Part shown: positions 34,840-45,147 of the stretch, piece by piece | How positions within the stretch are numbered: the first letter of the stretch is position 1 | Layout: every line of letters begins with the position of its first letter | Assembly: GCA_001464125.1 (NCBI GenBank) | Contig: LNEP01000003.1 | Coordinates: forward strand, 62,001 to 126,000 | Direction: 5' to 3' | DNA: 64,000 nucleotides | Source of the DNA: Betaproteobacteria bacterium Ga0077540 | Lineage (GTDB): Bacteria; Pseudomonadota; Gammaproteobacteria; Burkholderiales; Methylophilaceae | Translations under genes and position numbers: made by a program | The notes under the pieces: model-generated | The model's input: the letters and a program-made list of their open reading frames with translations, nothing else | Databases searched by the model: none | Told to the model about the DNA's origin: nothing

Positions 34840-35939
34840 TTTGAGTTCAATATTTCGTCTAAGGCTTGCAAGAAACGTGCATTTTCACTGAACAAACCAA
34901 TGCTTACTCGTAAATAGTCTGGCATTTCATAGTTTGCTACCGGTCTTACAATCACGCCTTTTTTCAATAGTTGCTGATTGACTTGAGCTGCGTTAGGCAT
35001 TTTTGCGCTAATAAAATTGGCAAAAGATGGAATATAGTCCAAGCCAAGCTTAGTTAATCCTTGTGTTAATTGCGCCATCCCAGCTTGGTTAGCGGCGTAA
35101 CTACGCTGAACGAAATCATCATCCGCCAGCGATGCAATCGCTGCCGCTTGTGCTATCGAATTCACATTAAATGGTTGACGCACGCGATTCAAAATATCGG
35201 CCACATCTGCATGCATTAATCCGAAACCTACTCTCAATCCTGCCAACCCATAAGCTTTTGAAAAAGTGCGTGAAATAATCAATTGATCAAACTCTTGAAG
35301 CCATCCAATCGCCTCTGATTTATGCTCTGTGGATAAATATTCATCGTAGGCTTCATCTAACACGACCAACACGTGCGCTGGCACTTGTTTTAAGAATGCG
35401 TATAAGACATCTTTTGCAATCAGCGTACCAGTGGGATTATTGGGGTTGGCCACAAATATCAAACGTGTTTTGGGGGTAATCGCTTTTAAAAAGCCATCCA
35501 AATCATGACCGTAATTTTTTGCGGGAACAATCACACCAGTTGCGCCAACCGCTTGCGTAACTAAAGGGTATACCGCAAATGCATGCTGAGAGAAAATAGC
35601 TTCGTCACCCGCACGCAAAAATGCGCGTGCACTTAACTCCAAAATATCATTAGAGCCATTGCCAAACACAATTTGGTTACCTGCAACGCCAAACTTTTGA
35701 CTGACCGCATCACGCAAGGCAAAGCTGTTACCATCTGGGTATCTGGCAATATCGTAAATCGCTTCTTCAACTGCCATTTGGGCTTTGGGGCTCATACCTA
35801 GCGGGTTTTCGTTTGAAGCTAATTTAACAATATCTGCCTCATTCAAACCCATTTCGCGTGCAAGCTCACTAATCGGCTTGCCACCTTGATACGGTGCAAT
35901 CGCCCGCACGTAATCGGGCGCTAAATTAGATACATTCAT
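34836..35939 (-). CDS. hisC: Histidinol-phosphate / aromatic aminotransferase
   Basis: 367 residues. Fold-type I PLP enzyme with SRTFSKAYGLAGLRVGFG, the HisC lysine motif, and ASNENPLG near residue 43. In the gyrA-serC-pheA-hisC block this copy often serves tyrosine and phenylalanine synthesis as well as histidine. It lies 37 bp downstream of pheA. Confidence 0.93.
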   Translation of the reverse strand: MNVSNLAPDYVRAIAPYQGGKPISELAREMGLNEADIVKLASNENPLGMSPKAQMAVEEAIYDIARYPDGNSFALRDAVSQKFGVAGNQIVFGNGSNDILELSARAFLRAGDEAIFSQHAFAVYPLVTQAVGATGVIVPAKNYGHDLDGFLKAITPKTRLIFVANPNNPTGTLIAKDVLYAFLKQVPAHVLVVLDEAYDEYLSTEHKSEAIGWLQEFDQLIISRTFSKAYGLAGLRVGFGLMHADVADILNRVRQPFNVNSIAQAAAIASLADDDFVQRSYAANQAGMAQLTQGLTKLGLDYIPSFANFISAKMPNAAQVNQQLLKKGVIVRPVANYEMPDYLRVSIGLFSENARFLQALDEILNSK

Positions 35940-35976
35940 GTCTTAATCTTTACTGAAATACAAATTTAATCGACCA

Positions 35977-37077
35977 TCAAACCGTAGCGATTGGATACGA
36001 GCCAAGCACTTTCAAGAATGAAGCCTGTTTGGCCACTTCATCTAGCGCAGCCTTAACCGCATCCTCTTGCTGATGCCCTTCGATATCCACAAAAAACACA
36101 TAATCCCATAAGGTTTGCTTAGATGGACGTGACTCAAACTTAGTCATACTTACGCCATGTCGAGACAAAGGCTCTAGCAACTGCAAAACTGCTCCAGGTT
36201 TATTTTGAGCGCTCATTACTAGAGAAGTTTTATCTTTGCCAGAAGGCGCAACATCATGCACACCTAGTACCAAAAAGCGTGTGGTATTTTTAGTGTCGTC
36301 TTCAATATTCTCGGCCAGCACATTAAGCTTGAATAACTCTGCTGCACGCTTACTCGCAATCGCAGCAGCAAATGTACCGTCCTGTGCTACAAGCTCATGA
36401 ATCATCTGCGCCGCCCGCGCATTACTGGTTACAGGCTCCCGTTGTGCTAATGGCAAGTTTTTGTTGAGCCACTCATGACACTGCGATAGTGATTGGCCAT
36501 GAGAAAAGACATGGGTAATATTAGACAAATCCGATTGGCCAGACAGTAAGCAATGATGCACAGGCAACGTCACTTCACCACAGATTTTAAGCGGTGTAGC
36601 CATCAACAAGTCTAGCGTCAGACCCACTGCGCCTTCTGTAGAGTTTTCTACGGGCACCACGCCATAATCTGCTTGACCCGCTTGCACTGTGCGAAACACT
36701 TCATCAATCGTGCCGCATACCACAGCAGTACGACCTTCGCCAAACTGTTTGAGTGCCGCCTCTTCGCTATAGGTACCTAATGGCCCTAAGAACGCGATGG
36801 CCAATTCTTTTTCTAACGCACGGCAATTGGACATCACAGCACGGAAAATATTACTCACCGCTTCGTGTGCTAACGGACCAGCATTTTGGCTTTGCAGACG
36901 ACGTAAGATTTGCGCCTCACGCTCAGGGCGATAAATAACGCCATCATCTTTTTGATTACCAGATTGTTTGACATGGCCAATTTCACGCGCCAACCGCGCA
37001 CGTGCATTCACCAATTGAAGAATTTGGTCATCAATCGCATCAATTTGATCGCGAAACTGTTTGAGCAAGTCGGACAT
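35977..37077 (-). CDS. pheA: Bifunctional chorismate mutase / prephenate dehydratase
   Basis: 366 residues from ATG 37077 (a GTG two codons earlier is possible). The AroQ chorismate mutase domain spans about 1-90, prephenate dehydratase about 95-275 (FLGPLGTYSEEAAL, VPVENSTEGAVG, TTRFLVLG), and ACT regulatory domain about 285-360 (ESRPSKQTLWDYVFFVDIEGH). It converts chorismate to phenylpyruvate and is inhibited by phenylalanine. The serC stop lies 6 bp before the chosen start. Confidence 0.96.
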   Translation of the reverse strand: MSDLLKQFRDQIDAIDDQILQLVNARARLAREIGHVKQSGNQKDDGVIYRPEREAQILRRLQSQNAGPLAHEAVSNIFRAVMSNCRALEKELAIAFLGPLGTYSEEAALKQFGEGRTAVVCGTIDEVFRTVQAGQADYGVVPVENSTEGAVGLTLDLLMATPLKICGEVTLPVHHCLLSGQSDLSNITHVFSHGQSLSQCHEWLNKNLPLAQREPVTSNARAAQMIHELVAQDGTFAAAIASKRAAELFKLNVLAENIEDDTKNTTRFLVLGVHDVAPSGKDKTSLVMSAQNKPGAVLQLLEPLSRHGVSMTKFESRPSKQTLWDYVFFVDIEGHQQEDAVKAALDEVAKQASFLKVLGSYPIATV

Positions 37078-37083
37078 ATTCAC

Positions 37084-38178
37084 TTAACCATGTTGTTGAG
37101 CAAAATCAGTCATATATGCAATCAGCGCCTTCACCCCTTCAATGGGCATCGCATTGTAAATGCTTGCACGCATGCCACCCACCATACGGTGCCCTTTTAG
37201 TTGTAGTAACCCTTGCGCCTCTGCACCTTTTAAAAATGCATCGTTCAATTGCTCATTACGCAATCTAAACGGTATATTCATTCTGGAGCGATTAGCTACT
37301 TGGATATTGTTATAGTAAAAATCACTGCTATCCAAGTAGTTGTATAGCAAGTTAGCTTTTGCAATATTTTGCTGCTCAATTGCTGCTACCCCGCCTTGTG
37401 CCAGCAACCACTCAAATACTAAACCTGCAATATAAATACTGTAGGTAGGTGGAGTATTGATCATGCTTTGATTTTCTGCCTGTGTTTTCCAACTAAACAC
37501 CGCAGGCGTCAATGCAGAGGCCTGATTGAGTAGATCTTCATGTACCACGACAATACATAAACCTGCGGGGCCAATATTTTTCTGCGCGCCACCGTAAATC
37601 ACACCGTAACGGGTTACATCAATCTTGCGAGACAATATATGTGACGACATATCGGCCACAATAGGTACGCCATGCGTATCCGGCAAAACTAAGTCCTGAT
37701 TGCCGGCAAACTCTACGCCGTTAATAGTTTCGTTAGTACAGATATGCACATAAGCTGCATCTTTATTTAACTGCCATGATTCAAAAGCAGGCACCTCGGT
37801 AAAGCCAGTAGACTCACTGCTTGCCGCAATGCGAATATCGCCATAAGCACGCGCATCTTCTACACTACGTTTGCTCCAAGCCCCCGTCACCACGTAATCA
37901 GCACTTTTTCCATTGAGCAAATTTAGCGGAATGATGGCATTTTCAGCGATGGCACCACCCTGCAGAAACAATACTTTGTACTGTCTAGGAATATTCAACA
38001 GCGTACGAAAATCTGCTTCGGTCTTTTCCAAAATACTGGTGAATTCTTTGCCACGGTGCGACATTTCCATCACACTCATGCCAGAGCCATGCCAATCCAG
38101 CATTTCTGCTTGTGCGCGTTGCAACACTGCTTTAGGCAGCACAGCAGGCCCTGCCGAGAAATTAAAAATCTGTTTCAT
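37084..38178 (-). CDS. serC: Phosphoserine aminotransferase
   Basis: 364 residues. FNFSAGPAVLPKAVL at the N-terminus and the PLP lysine in YGGAQKNIGPAG are diagnostic. It makes phosphoserine, and also 3-hydroxy-4-phosphohydroxythreonine derivatives for pyridoxal phosphate. It overlaps the gyrA stop by one base (TAATG). Confidence 0.97.
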   Translation of the reverse strand: MKQIFNFSAGPAVLPKAVLQRAQAEMLDWHGSGMSVMEMSHRGKEFTSILEKTEADFRTLLNIPRQYKVLFLQGGAIAENAIIPLNLLNGKSADYVVTGAWSKRSVEDARAYGDIRIAASSESTGFTEVPAFESWQLNKDAAYVHICTNETINGVEFAGNQDLVLPDTHGVPIVADMSSHILSRKIDVTRYGVIYGGAQKNIGPAGLCIVVVHEDLLNQASALTPAVFSWKTQAENQSMINTPPTYSIYIAGLVFEWLLAQGGVAAIEQQNIAKANLLYNYLDSSDFYYNNIQVANRSRMNIPFRLRNEQLNDAFLKGAEAQGLLQLKGHRMVGGMRASIYNAMPIEGVKALIAYMTDFAQQHG

Positions 38179-40733
38179 TATTCTTCGTCGTCGGTTTCTA
38201 CAATTTTTTCTAGGCCTGAAAGCTTCTCGCCTTCCCCCAGATTAATCAAAGTCACACCTTGTGCAGCACGACCCATATCGCGGATTTCTTTGACGCGGGT
38301 ACGAATCAACACACCACCGGTGGTGATGAGCATGATTTCATCATCTTCACTCACTAGTTTGGCTGCAATCGCCGTGCCATTACGCTCGCTGATAGCAATT
38401 GCTTTCACGCCCTGCGTACCACGACCAGAATGACGGAACTCAGACAACACAGTACGTTTACCATAACCATTTTCAGTAGCCACCAATACTGATTGCTGAT
38501 CATTCTCCGCAATTAACAAGGATAGCACTTGTTGTTTGGCACCCAGCTTCATGCCACGCACACCACGTGTTGCACGACCCATTGGGCGCACATCATCTTC
38601 GGTAAACCATACCGCTTTACCGCCATTAGAAACAAGCACTATATCGTTCTTACCATTGGTAATTTCTGCGCCCACCAAGTAATCGCCATCATCTAACTTA
38701 ATCGCGATAATCCCAGATTTACGTGGGTTGGCAAACTCGGTCAATGCAGTTTTCTTCACAGTACCTTGTGCTGTTGCCATGAAAATAAAGTGATTTTCAT
38801 CAAACTCTTTCACAGAAAGAATCGCATTGATTTTCTCACCCTCTTCCAACGGGAACAGGTTGACGATTGGCTTACCTCGGCTGATGCGGCTACCCTGTGG
38901 CACTTCATAGACTTTTAGCCAATACACTTGCCCACGACTACTAAAACATAGAATGTAATCATGCGTATTGGCCACAAACATCTTGTCGATGAAGTCATCT
39001 TCTTTGGTTGCGGCAGCTTGTTTGCCACGGCCACCACGTTTTTGTGCACGGTATTCTTCTAGCGGCTGCGATTTAATATAGCCAGTGTGTGAGAGGGTGA
39101 CCACCACATCTTGCGGCGTAATTAAGTCCTCTAAAGATAAGTCTTGAGCATTTGCCACAATTTCACTGCGGCGTTTATCGCCAAACTGTTTTTGAATTTC
39201 CATTAGCTCATCGGTAATAATGGCTGTCACACGGTGTGCATTGGCCAAAATGTCCAGCAAATCAGCAATCACATCCATCACTTCTTTGTACTCACTGACA
39301 ATCTTGTCTTGCTCTAAGCCAGTCAAACGCTGTAAGCGCATCTGCAAGATTTCTTGCGCTTGCACTTCTGACAAACGGTAGCCATTGGGCGTGAGACCGA
39401 AGTCGACTGATAAGCCTTCAGGGCGTGATGCTTCCATCGCTGCACGCTTCAGCATTTCTTCCACCACTGGAGATTGCCAAGTACGTGCCATCAAATCTTT
39501 TTTCGCTTCCGGTGGTGTGGGCGCTGCTTTAATCAGCGCAATCATTTCATCCACGTTAGCCAAAGCCACTGCCAAGCCTTCTAAAACATGTCCGCGCTCA
39601 CGTGCTTTGCGCAATTCAAATACGGTACGACGCGTCACTACTTCACGACGGTGACGCAGGAATGCCTCTAACATTTGTTTCAGGTTAAGCAAACGCGGTT
39701 GGCCATCTAATAGCGCCACCATGTTCATCCCAAAGGTATCTTGCAATTGCGTTTGCTTGTAGAGGTTATTCAGAATTACTTCTGGCACTTCGCCGCGCTT
39801 GAGTTCAATCACCACACGCATGCCAGATTTATCCGACTCATCACGCAAATCAGAAATGCCTTCGATTTTTTTCTCGTTGACCAGCTCGGCGATTTTTTCA
39901 ATCAACGTCTTTTTGTTGACCTGATATGGCAACTCATCAATGATGATGGACTGACGCCCGCCTTTGTCCATGTCTTCAAAGTGCGTACGTCCACGCATCA
40001 CCACACGGCCGCGGCCAGTGCGGTAACCTTCTTTCACACCAGTAGTACCGTAAATAATACCGGCGGTTGGAAAGTCCGGTGCTGGAATCAATTCAATCAA
40101 CTCTTCCACCGTGGTCTCAGGATTTTTCAACAGAGCAAAACATGCAGACAACACTTCATTGAGGTTGTGTGGCGGAATATTGGTCGCCATACCCACGGCA
40201 ATACCTGAACTACCGTTAATCAGTAAGTTAGGGATACGTGCCGGCATAATGAGCGGCTCATGCTCACTGCCGTCATAGTTAGGCCCAAAATCAACGGTTT
40301 CTTTGTCAATATCTGCGAGCAATTCGTGGGCAATTTTTGCCATACGGATTTCGGTATAACGCATCGCCGCTGCATTGTCACCATCCACAGAACCAAAGTT
40401 ACCTTGACCATCCACCAACATGTAACGTAAGGAGAAATCCTGCGCCATACGTACAATCGTGTCATACACTGCAGTATCACCGTGCGGGTGATATTTACCA
40501 ATCACATCGCCCACGATACGGGCAGATTTTTTATAAGGTTTATTGTAGTCATTGGACAACTCGTGCATTGCATATAACACACGTCTGTGTACAGGCTTCA
40601 AACCGTCGCGCACATCAGGTAGCGCACGACCAACAATCACGCTCATTGCATAATCTAAATAGGAGCGACGCATCTCATCTTCGAGACTGATAGGCAGGGT
40701 TTCTTTTGCAAATTGATCTGTCGGTTGGGTCAT
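38178..40733 (-). CDS. gyrA: DNA gyrase subunit A
   Basis: 851 residues. The catalytic tyrosine is Tyr126 in [10 protein letters not shown]. The quinolone-resistance region reads [10 protein letters not shown], with Thr87 and Asp91 at the E. coli 83 and 87 positions; threonine is common there and does not by itself mean resistance. A GyrA-box variant (QKRGGRGK) lies near residue 570. The C-terminus is acidic. An extended -10 (TGCTAAAAT, 40770-40778 minus strand) lies about 40 bp upstream. Confidence 0.98.
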   Translation of the reverse strand: MTQPTDQFAKETLPISLEDEMRRSYLDYAMSVIVGRALPDVRDGLKPVHRRVLYAMHELSNDYNKPYKKSARIVGDVIGKYHPHGDTAVYDTIVRMAQDFSLRYMLVDGQGNFGSVDGDNAAAMRYTEIRMAKIAHELLADIDKETVDFGPNYDGSEHEPLIMPARIPNLLINGSSGIAVGMATNIPPHNLNEVLSACFALLKNPETTVEELIELIPAPDFPTAGIIYGTTGVKEGYRTGRGRVVMRGRTHFEDMDKGGRQSIIIDELPYQVNKKTLIEKIAELVNEKKIEGISDLRDESDKSGMRVVIELKRGEVPEVILNNLYKQTQLQDTFGMNMVALLDGQPRLLNLKQMLEAFLRHRREVVTRRTVFELRKARERGHVLEGLAVALANVDEMIALIKAAPTPPEAKKDLMARTWQSPVVEEMLKRAAMEASRPEGLSVDFGLTPNGYRLSEVQAQEILQMRLQRLTGLEQDKIVSEYKEVMDVIADLLDILANAHRVTAIITDELMEIQKQFGDKRRSEIVANAQDLSLEDLITPQDVVVTLSHTGYIKSQPLEEYRAQKRGGRGKQAAATKEDDFIDKMFVANTHDYILCFSSRGQVYWLKVYEVPQGSRISRGKPIVNLFPLEEGEKINAILSVKEFDENHFIFMATAQGTVKKTALTEFANPRKSGIIAIKLDDGDYLVGAEITNGKNDIVLVSNGGKAVWFTEDDVRPMGRATRGVRGMKLGAKQQVLSLLIAENDQQSVLVATENGYGKRTVLSEFRHSGRGTQGVKAIAISERNGTAIAAKLVSEDDEIMLITTGGVLIRTRVKEIRDMGRAAQGVTLINLGEGEKLSGLEKIVETDDEE

Positions 40734-40878
40734 AATGAACTAACTTTTTTAATTAAAATTTATCCTCTGATTTTAGCATGATAACGCGCCAATCGTCTCG
40801 GGCTTTTCATGTTTCTGGCTTGTTAAATGGTATTAATACAGGCTTAAAAACTGACTTTGTAGTCGAGCTATCCACCAT

Positions 40879-40905
40879 AAAAAAACGAGGCCGCAGCCCC
40901 GTTTT
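40879..40905 (-). terminator. Terminator after metZ
   Basis: Minus strand AAAACGGGGC, loop, GCCTCGTTTTTTT: a GC-rich stem with one mismatch and a long T run, 18 bp after the metZ stop. It separates metZ from gyrA. Confidence 0.85.
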
Positions 40906-40922
40906 CTCTCACGTTATCGACG

Positions 40923-42113
40923 CTATGCCTGACTAAGCAAAGCCAAGTCTTTTTTCAAATCATCGACATGCTCCAACCCCACAGCAATGCGCACTAAACT
41001 ATCTTTTATGCCAGCAGCTGCCCTCGCTTCCGCAGTCACGCGGCTATGTGTAGTTGTGGCTGGATGCGTGATTGTAGATTTAGCATCACCTAAGTTGGCT
41101 GTAATAGATATTAGCTCAGTTGCATCAATCAACGCCCAAGCGGCTTCTTGTTCAGATTGACCCGCCTTGGTTTTAACTTCAAAACTGACAATCCCCCCAC
41201 CGTTACTTTGCTGGCGCATGGCCAATGCATGCTGTGGATGCGAAGCCAAGCCAGGATAATAGACACGAGCCACCAGTGGCTGTGCTTCTAACCATGTTGC
41301 TAATGCCAACGCATTGCGTGCATGTGCCTCCATACGTACATGCAGGGTCTCCAATCCTTTTAGAAATACCCAAGCATTGAATGCACTCATGGTCACACCT
41401 GCCGTTCTTAAGAAACCATATACTGGCTCCATCAAAACCTTAGGGCCTAATACTGCCCCACCTAAACAACGCCCCTGACCATCAATATATTTGGTGGCCG
41501 AGTGGATAATGATATCGGCACCTAGCTCTAAAGGGCGTTGAATGATGGGCGTACAAAAGCAATTATCCACCACCAACTTTGCACCCACCGCGTGTGCAAC
41601 TTCTGCAAGCGCTGTAATATCACCAATATCCGTCAATGGGTTAGATGGAGTCTCCACAAAGAAAAGCTTGGTATTGGGAAGTGCGGCTGCGCGCCATGCC
41701 TCCACATCCGTGAGTGAAACAAAGGTCACATCCAGGCCCCAACGCTTTAGGATATTGCCAAACAATTGTACGCTGGTACCAAAAATACTGCGAGAAGCGA
41801 TCACATGATCTCCTGCGCTGCATAAGCCCATCACACAGGCTAGGATGGCCGACATGCCACTAGAAGTAGCCACGCATTGCTCTGCACCTTCTAATGCCGC
41901 CAGCTTATCCTGAAACATGCTAACGGTTGGATTAGTAAATCTTGAGTAGATATTACCAGGCTCGGTTCCGCCAAATCTAGCTGCTGCTTGCGCTGCATTT
42001 TTAAAGCGAAAGCTGGAATTTAAAAATACCGCTTCTGAGTTCTCACCGTAAGCCGTTGTTTCTGTGCCGGCACGCACACTAAGTGTTTCAATTTGATAGT
42101 CTTGATTGTTCAT
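40923..42113 (-). CDS. metZ: O-succinylhomoserine sulfhydrylase
   Basis: 396 residues. Cys/Met-metabolism PLP enzyme with the lysine Lys208 in HSATKYIDGQGRCLGG and NPTVSMFQDKLAALEG near residue 61. It forms homocysteine from O-succinylhomoserine and sulfide, so the sulfide made by the cys operon is used here. The upstream 150 bp carries a promoter, SAM-II riboswitch and terminator. The family also includes cystathionine synthases and O-acetylhomoserine enzymes; MetZ is the best fit. Confidence 0.92.
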   Translation of the reverse strand: MNNQDYQIETLSVRAGTETTAYGENSEAVFLNSSFRFKNAAQAAARFGGTEPGNIYSRFTNPTVSMFQDKLAALEGAEQCVATSSGMSAILACVMGLCSAGDHVIASRSIFGTSVQLFGNILKRWGLDVTFVSLTDVEAWRAAALPNTKLFFVETPSNPLTDIGDITALAEVAHAVGAKLVVDNCFCTPIIQRPLELGADIIIHSATKYIDGQGRCLGGAVLGPKVLMEPVYGFLRTAGVTMSAFNAWVFLKGLETLHVRMEAHARNALALATWLEAQPLVARVYYPGLASHPQHALAMRQQSNGGGIVSFEVKTKAGQSEQEAAWALIDATELISITANLGDAKSTITHPATTTHSRVTAEARAAAGIKDSLVRIAVGLEHVDDLKKDLALLSQA

Positions 42114-42135
42114 GATTGTTCACATTCTAGGCAAT

Positions 42136-42170
42136 AAAAAACCCGCTAAAGCCAAAGCTAAAACGGGTTT
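42136..42170 (-). terminator. Riboswitch-controlled terminator before metZ
   Basis: Minus strand AAACCCG...CGGGTTT stem extended by an inner AGC/GCT pair, with a T run directly after, 23 bp before the metZ ATG. Its 5' part carries UUUAGCU (42156-42162), complementary to the riboswitch strand AGCUAAA at 42183-42189. Confidence 0.85.
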
Positions 42171-42179
42171 TTGTTTTCT

Positions 42180-42255
42180 CGCTTTAGCTGTATTTATTAT
42201 GCGCTCGCAAGCTGAGTAAGGCTTTGTTTAAGGTTGGCCACTCAAATCAGCGCAG
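42180..42255 (-). ncRNA. SAM-II riboswitch
   Basis: On the minus strand: UGCGCU (42254-42249) followed by GAUUU, an enlarged loop, then GCGAGCGCA (P1 partner AGCGCA at 42205-42200), then AUAAAU and AGCUAAA (42189-42183). Stem P1 is perfect, and the GCGCUGAUUU...AGCGC..AUAAAU..AGCUAAA pattern matches the SAM-II aptamer, an H-type pseudoknot that binds S-adenosylmethionine. The loop between the arms is longer than in the minimal metX type. Recognition is from memory of the consensus, not from a covariance search. Confidence 0.88.
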
Positions 42256-42259
42256 TTCC

Positions 42260-42288
42260 ATTTAACGCCTAATCAAACAAGCTGTCAA
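42260..42288 (-). promoter_or_regulatory. Sigma-70 promoter of the metZ leader
   Basis: Minus strand TTGACA (42288-42283), 17-bp spacer, TTAAAT (42265-42260). The predicted start, about 7 bp on, coincides with the first bases of the SAM-II aptamer. Confidence 0.85.
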
Positions 42289-42395
42289 GAGTTTATAAAC
42301 ATAATAAATAATAAGCCAATTGAAAATCAATCATACCTAGGTAGTCCGTGGTAAATACTTTTGAATTGATAAATAATCATTACTTATTGTAGATG

Positions 42396-43931
42396 CTAAT
42401 CCACATGCACAGCATCAGTCGATAGCAAATTCAAATCTAATTGCGTGCTTGAGTTAGGTGGTTTCTGTTTTTTATTGATGTCGCTACGCGCTGCTTCAAT
42501 TCTATTCAAGTATGCTGCATCTACATCCCCAGTCACGTACTTACCATCAAAACAGCTGCTATCGAATGCTGTCAGATGCGGATTTGACTTCATGATGCTT
42601 TCTTTCAGCGCATCTAAATCCTGATAAATTAGTGCATCAGCGCCAATTTCCTTACAGATTTCCTCATCAGTTCTGCCAGTGGCCAACAGCTCTTCTCTGC
42701 TAGGCATATCAATGCCATACACATTAGGGAAGCGCACTGGCGGCGCAGCTGATGCAAAATACACTTTATTGGCACCTGCATCACGTGCCATTTGTACGAT
42801 TTGTTGTGATGTCGTACCACGTACAATCGAATCATCCACTAACAATACATTTTTACCTTTAAATTCAATACCGATAGGATTGAGTTTTTGACGTACTGAT
42901 TTTTTACGCAGCGCTTGTCCTGGCATAATAAACGTACGGCCAATATAACGGTTTTTGATAAAACCTTCCCTGTAATCCAAGTTAAGCGCAATACCCAATT
43001 GCAATGCACTTGGACGACTAGTATCAGGAATTGGAATGACCACATCAATTTTTTTATCAGGCCATTCACGTTTGATTTTCTCAGCTAGGCTCACACCCAT
43101 ATCCAAACGCGTTTGATACACAGACACGCCATCAATCACAGAATCAGGACGAGCTAAATACACATACTCAAAAATACAGGAAGTGAGCTTAGGCGCTTCT
43201 GCACATTGACGGCTGAACAAATTGCCATCCATATCAATAAAGATGGCTTCACCCGGCTCAACATCGCGCAACAACTTAAAGCCAAGTACGTCTAGCGCAA
43301 CACTTTCCGAGGCAACAATATACTCAACGCCTTTGTCAGTATCTTGCTTGCCAATGACCAACGGACGAATACCATGCGGATCACGAAATGCCAACAAACC
43401 AAAATTAGCAATCATCGCCACCACAGCATATGCACCTTTACAGCGTCTGTGAACGCCTGCCACAGCATCAAATGCCATATCAGTATTCAACAATGCGTTG
43501 CGGGATGTTTTTTCAATCTCATGGGCAAGTACGTTCAACAGCACTTCTGAATCGGAGCTAGTATTGATATGGCGTAAATCTTGTCTGAACATTTCAGACT
43601 TTAATTGCTCAGAATTTGTAAGGTTACCGTTATGGCCTAAGACAATACCAAACGGAGAGTTGACATAAAAAGGCTGCGCCTCTGCCGCACTAGATGAGCC
43701 TGCAGTTGGGTAACGTACATGGGCAATACCTGCATTGCCGACCAAACCACGCATATGACGGGTCTGAAATACGTCTTTCACTAGGCCATTGTTTTTATGC
43801 ATGTTAAAGGTATTACCATCACAAGTGACGATACCCGCAGCATCCTGCCCCCTATGTTGCAGTACAAGTAGCCCATCGTATAACAACTGATTGACCGGGT
43901 TCTTACCTACAATACCAATGATTCCGCACAT
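42396..43931 (-). CDS. purF: Amidophosphoribosyltransferase
   Basis: 511 residues. MCGIIGIVG places the Ntn nucleophile cysteine at position 2 with no propeptide. The PRPP motif [13 protein letters not shown] lies at about residue 362. It makes phosphoribosylamine from PRPP and glutamine, the first step of purine synthesis. There is no Fe-S-type propeptide, so it is the E. coli-like class. Confidence 0.97.
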   Translation of the reverse strand: MCGIIGIVGKNPVNQLLYDGLLVLQHRGQDAAGIVTCDGNTFNMHKNNGLVKDVFQTRHMRGLVGNAGIAHVRYPTAGSSSAAEAQPFYVNSPFGIVLGHNGNLTNSEQLKSEMFRQDLRHINTSSDSEVLLNVLAHEIEKTSRNALLNTDMAFDAVAGVHRRCKGAYAVVAMIANFGLLAFRDPHGIRPLVIGKQDTDKGVEYIVASESVALDVLGFKLLRDVEPGEAIFIDMDGNLFSRQCAEAPKLTSCIFEYVYLARPDSVIDGVSVYQTRLDMGVSLAEKIKREWPDKKIDVVIPIPDTSRPSALQLGIALNLDYREGFIKNRYIGRTFIMPGQALRKKSVRQKLNPIGIEFKGKNVLLVDDSIVRGTTSQQIVQMARDAGANKVYFASAAPPVRFPNVYGIDMPSREELLATGRTDEEICKEIGADALIYQDLDALKESIMKSNPHLTAFDSSCFDGKYVTGDVDAAYLNRIEAARSDINKKQKPPNSSTQLDLNLLSTDAVHVD

Positions 43932-43974
43932 GGATTAACCTTCACTATGTGATACAAATATTCAAAAATTGCAT

Positions 43975-44466
43975 TTACTCAAAACTTACGTGCTGCGTGA
44001 TACTTTTAGGCAACCAAACCAGGACTATTTTTGCTAAAGCCTCTAGAGGTGCGCTAAACATTGCATTTGTCCAATGTTCGTCTTTGGGCAACTGCGTCAT
44101 CCCCGCCAAAATCATCAGCACAGTTACAATCAATAAACCTCTTAAAAAACCAAACACACCTCCTAAGAGGCGGTTTAACCATCCAAGACCAATCTCTTTA
44201 AGTAATCCAGACAACGCAATTGCTATTAAGCTGGTGATGAGCAGCACAGCTAAAAAAACAATAATGAACGCAGCCAACATTTTCAGCTTTTCTGATGGAA
44301 TGTCATAAGGTAATAACGGTACCACCTGAATGGCATATGTGCGTGCCACGTAAAACGCTAACACCCAACCTAACAACGACAAAATCTCTCTGACAGCTCC
44401 ACGCATCAGACTAATGAGTATTGAGATACCAATAATGACTAATACAGCATAATCAAACACTGTCAT
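43975..44466 (-). CDS. cvpA: CvpA family membrane protein
   Basis: 163 residues from ATG 44466; a GTG three codons earlier is possible. Four hydrophobic helices and the motif MRGAVREILSLLGW define the family. CvpA is needed for colicin V export in E. coli and is usually upstream of purF as here; its normal function is envelope-related and poorly understood. Confidence 0.92.
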   Translation of the reverse strand: MTVFDYAVLVIIGISILISLMRGAVREILSLLGWVLAFYVARTYAIQVVPLLPYDIPSEKLKMLAAFIIVFLAVLLITSLIAIALSGLLKEIGLGWLNRLLGGVFGFLRGLLIVTVLMILAGMTQLPKDEHWTNAMFSAPLEALAKIVLVWLPKSITQHVSFE

Positions 44467-44484
44467 TTGCCACACTCACTGTTG

Positions 44485-45114
44485 TCATTGGCTAACAACC
44501 ATGCCGGTTAATCCTGATGCTTTAATATTTTGTAATGCAATCGCTGCCTCATTTCGGCTTGTGAACACTTGAGAACGCAATCGTATTTTTTCGCCCATAG
44601 GCGTTTTTATTTTTTCTGTACTTGATTTATAACCTAGACTGCTTAGTTTAGATTGTAGCTGCTTGACATTATTCAAGTCTGAAAACACACCGACCTGCAC
44701 AAAATATTGTTCTTTAGGTAGTGCTACCTTGGGAAAGTTAGCAGACTTGGGTTTATCAGCTTGTGATTGTTGTACTACGGGCGCAGCTTCAGGGTCTTCT
44801 TCAATCTCTACTGGTTCACTAGCTTCTTTTTTTTCAATCTGTGTAGTTGCTGGGGCTATATTACTTTGGTCTGCAGAAACAACACTGGAGTCAAAGTCAT
44901 TTAAGGTTGGTGTTGGCGTAGTATCGCCTGAAGGAGCACTTTCATTTTGTATGGATATTTTCACGTCCTCGTGAGAAACCACTGCAGATCTGTCTTCCAG
45001 CAATATGGGTAACACGATGATCATTAATATAACAAGTGCAATCGCCCCCACCAAGCGGCGACGCGCTTTTTTCTTAAGATTAAGCTCAATATCAGCTGCC
45101 GAGTCTTTTTGCAT
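44485..45114 (-). CDS. dedD: SPOR-domain protein, DedD-like
   Basis: 209 residues. A short cytoplasmic N-terminus, one membrane helix (about 21-41), a long polar linker rich in Ser, Pro and Glu, and a C-terminal SPOR domain (about 130-205: YFVQVGVFSDLNNVKQLQSKL). SPOR domains bind denuded peptidoglycan at division sites. The order folC-dedD-cvpA-purF is conserved. Confidence 0.9.
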   Translation of the reverse strand: MQKDSAADIELNLKKKARRRLVGAIALVILMIIVLPILLEDRSAVVSHEDVKISIQNESAPSGDTTPTPTLNDFDSSVVSADQSNIAPATTQIEKKEASEPVEIEEDPEAAPVVQQSQADKPKSANFPKVALPKEQYFVQVGVFSDLNNVKQLQSKLSSLGYKSSTEKIKTPMGEKIRLRSQVFTSRNEAAIALQNIKASGLTGMVVSQ

Positions 45115-45147
45115 GTAAAGCCTTATCTTAATGTCTTGTTAAACTAA

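Noticed and set aside
42334-42343. TACCTAGGTA palindrome downstream of purF
   Set aside because: A 10-bp palindrome with no adjacent T tract or regulatory context; too short to interpret.
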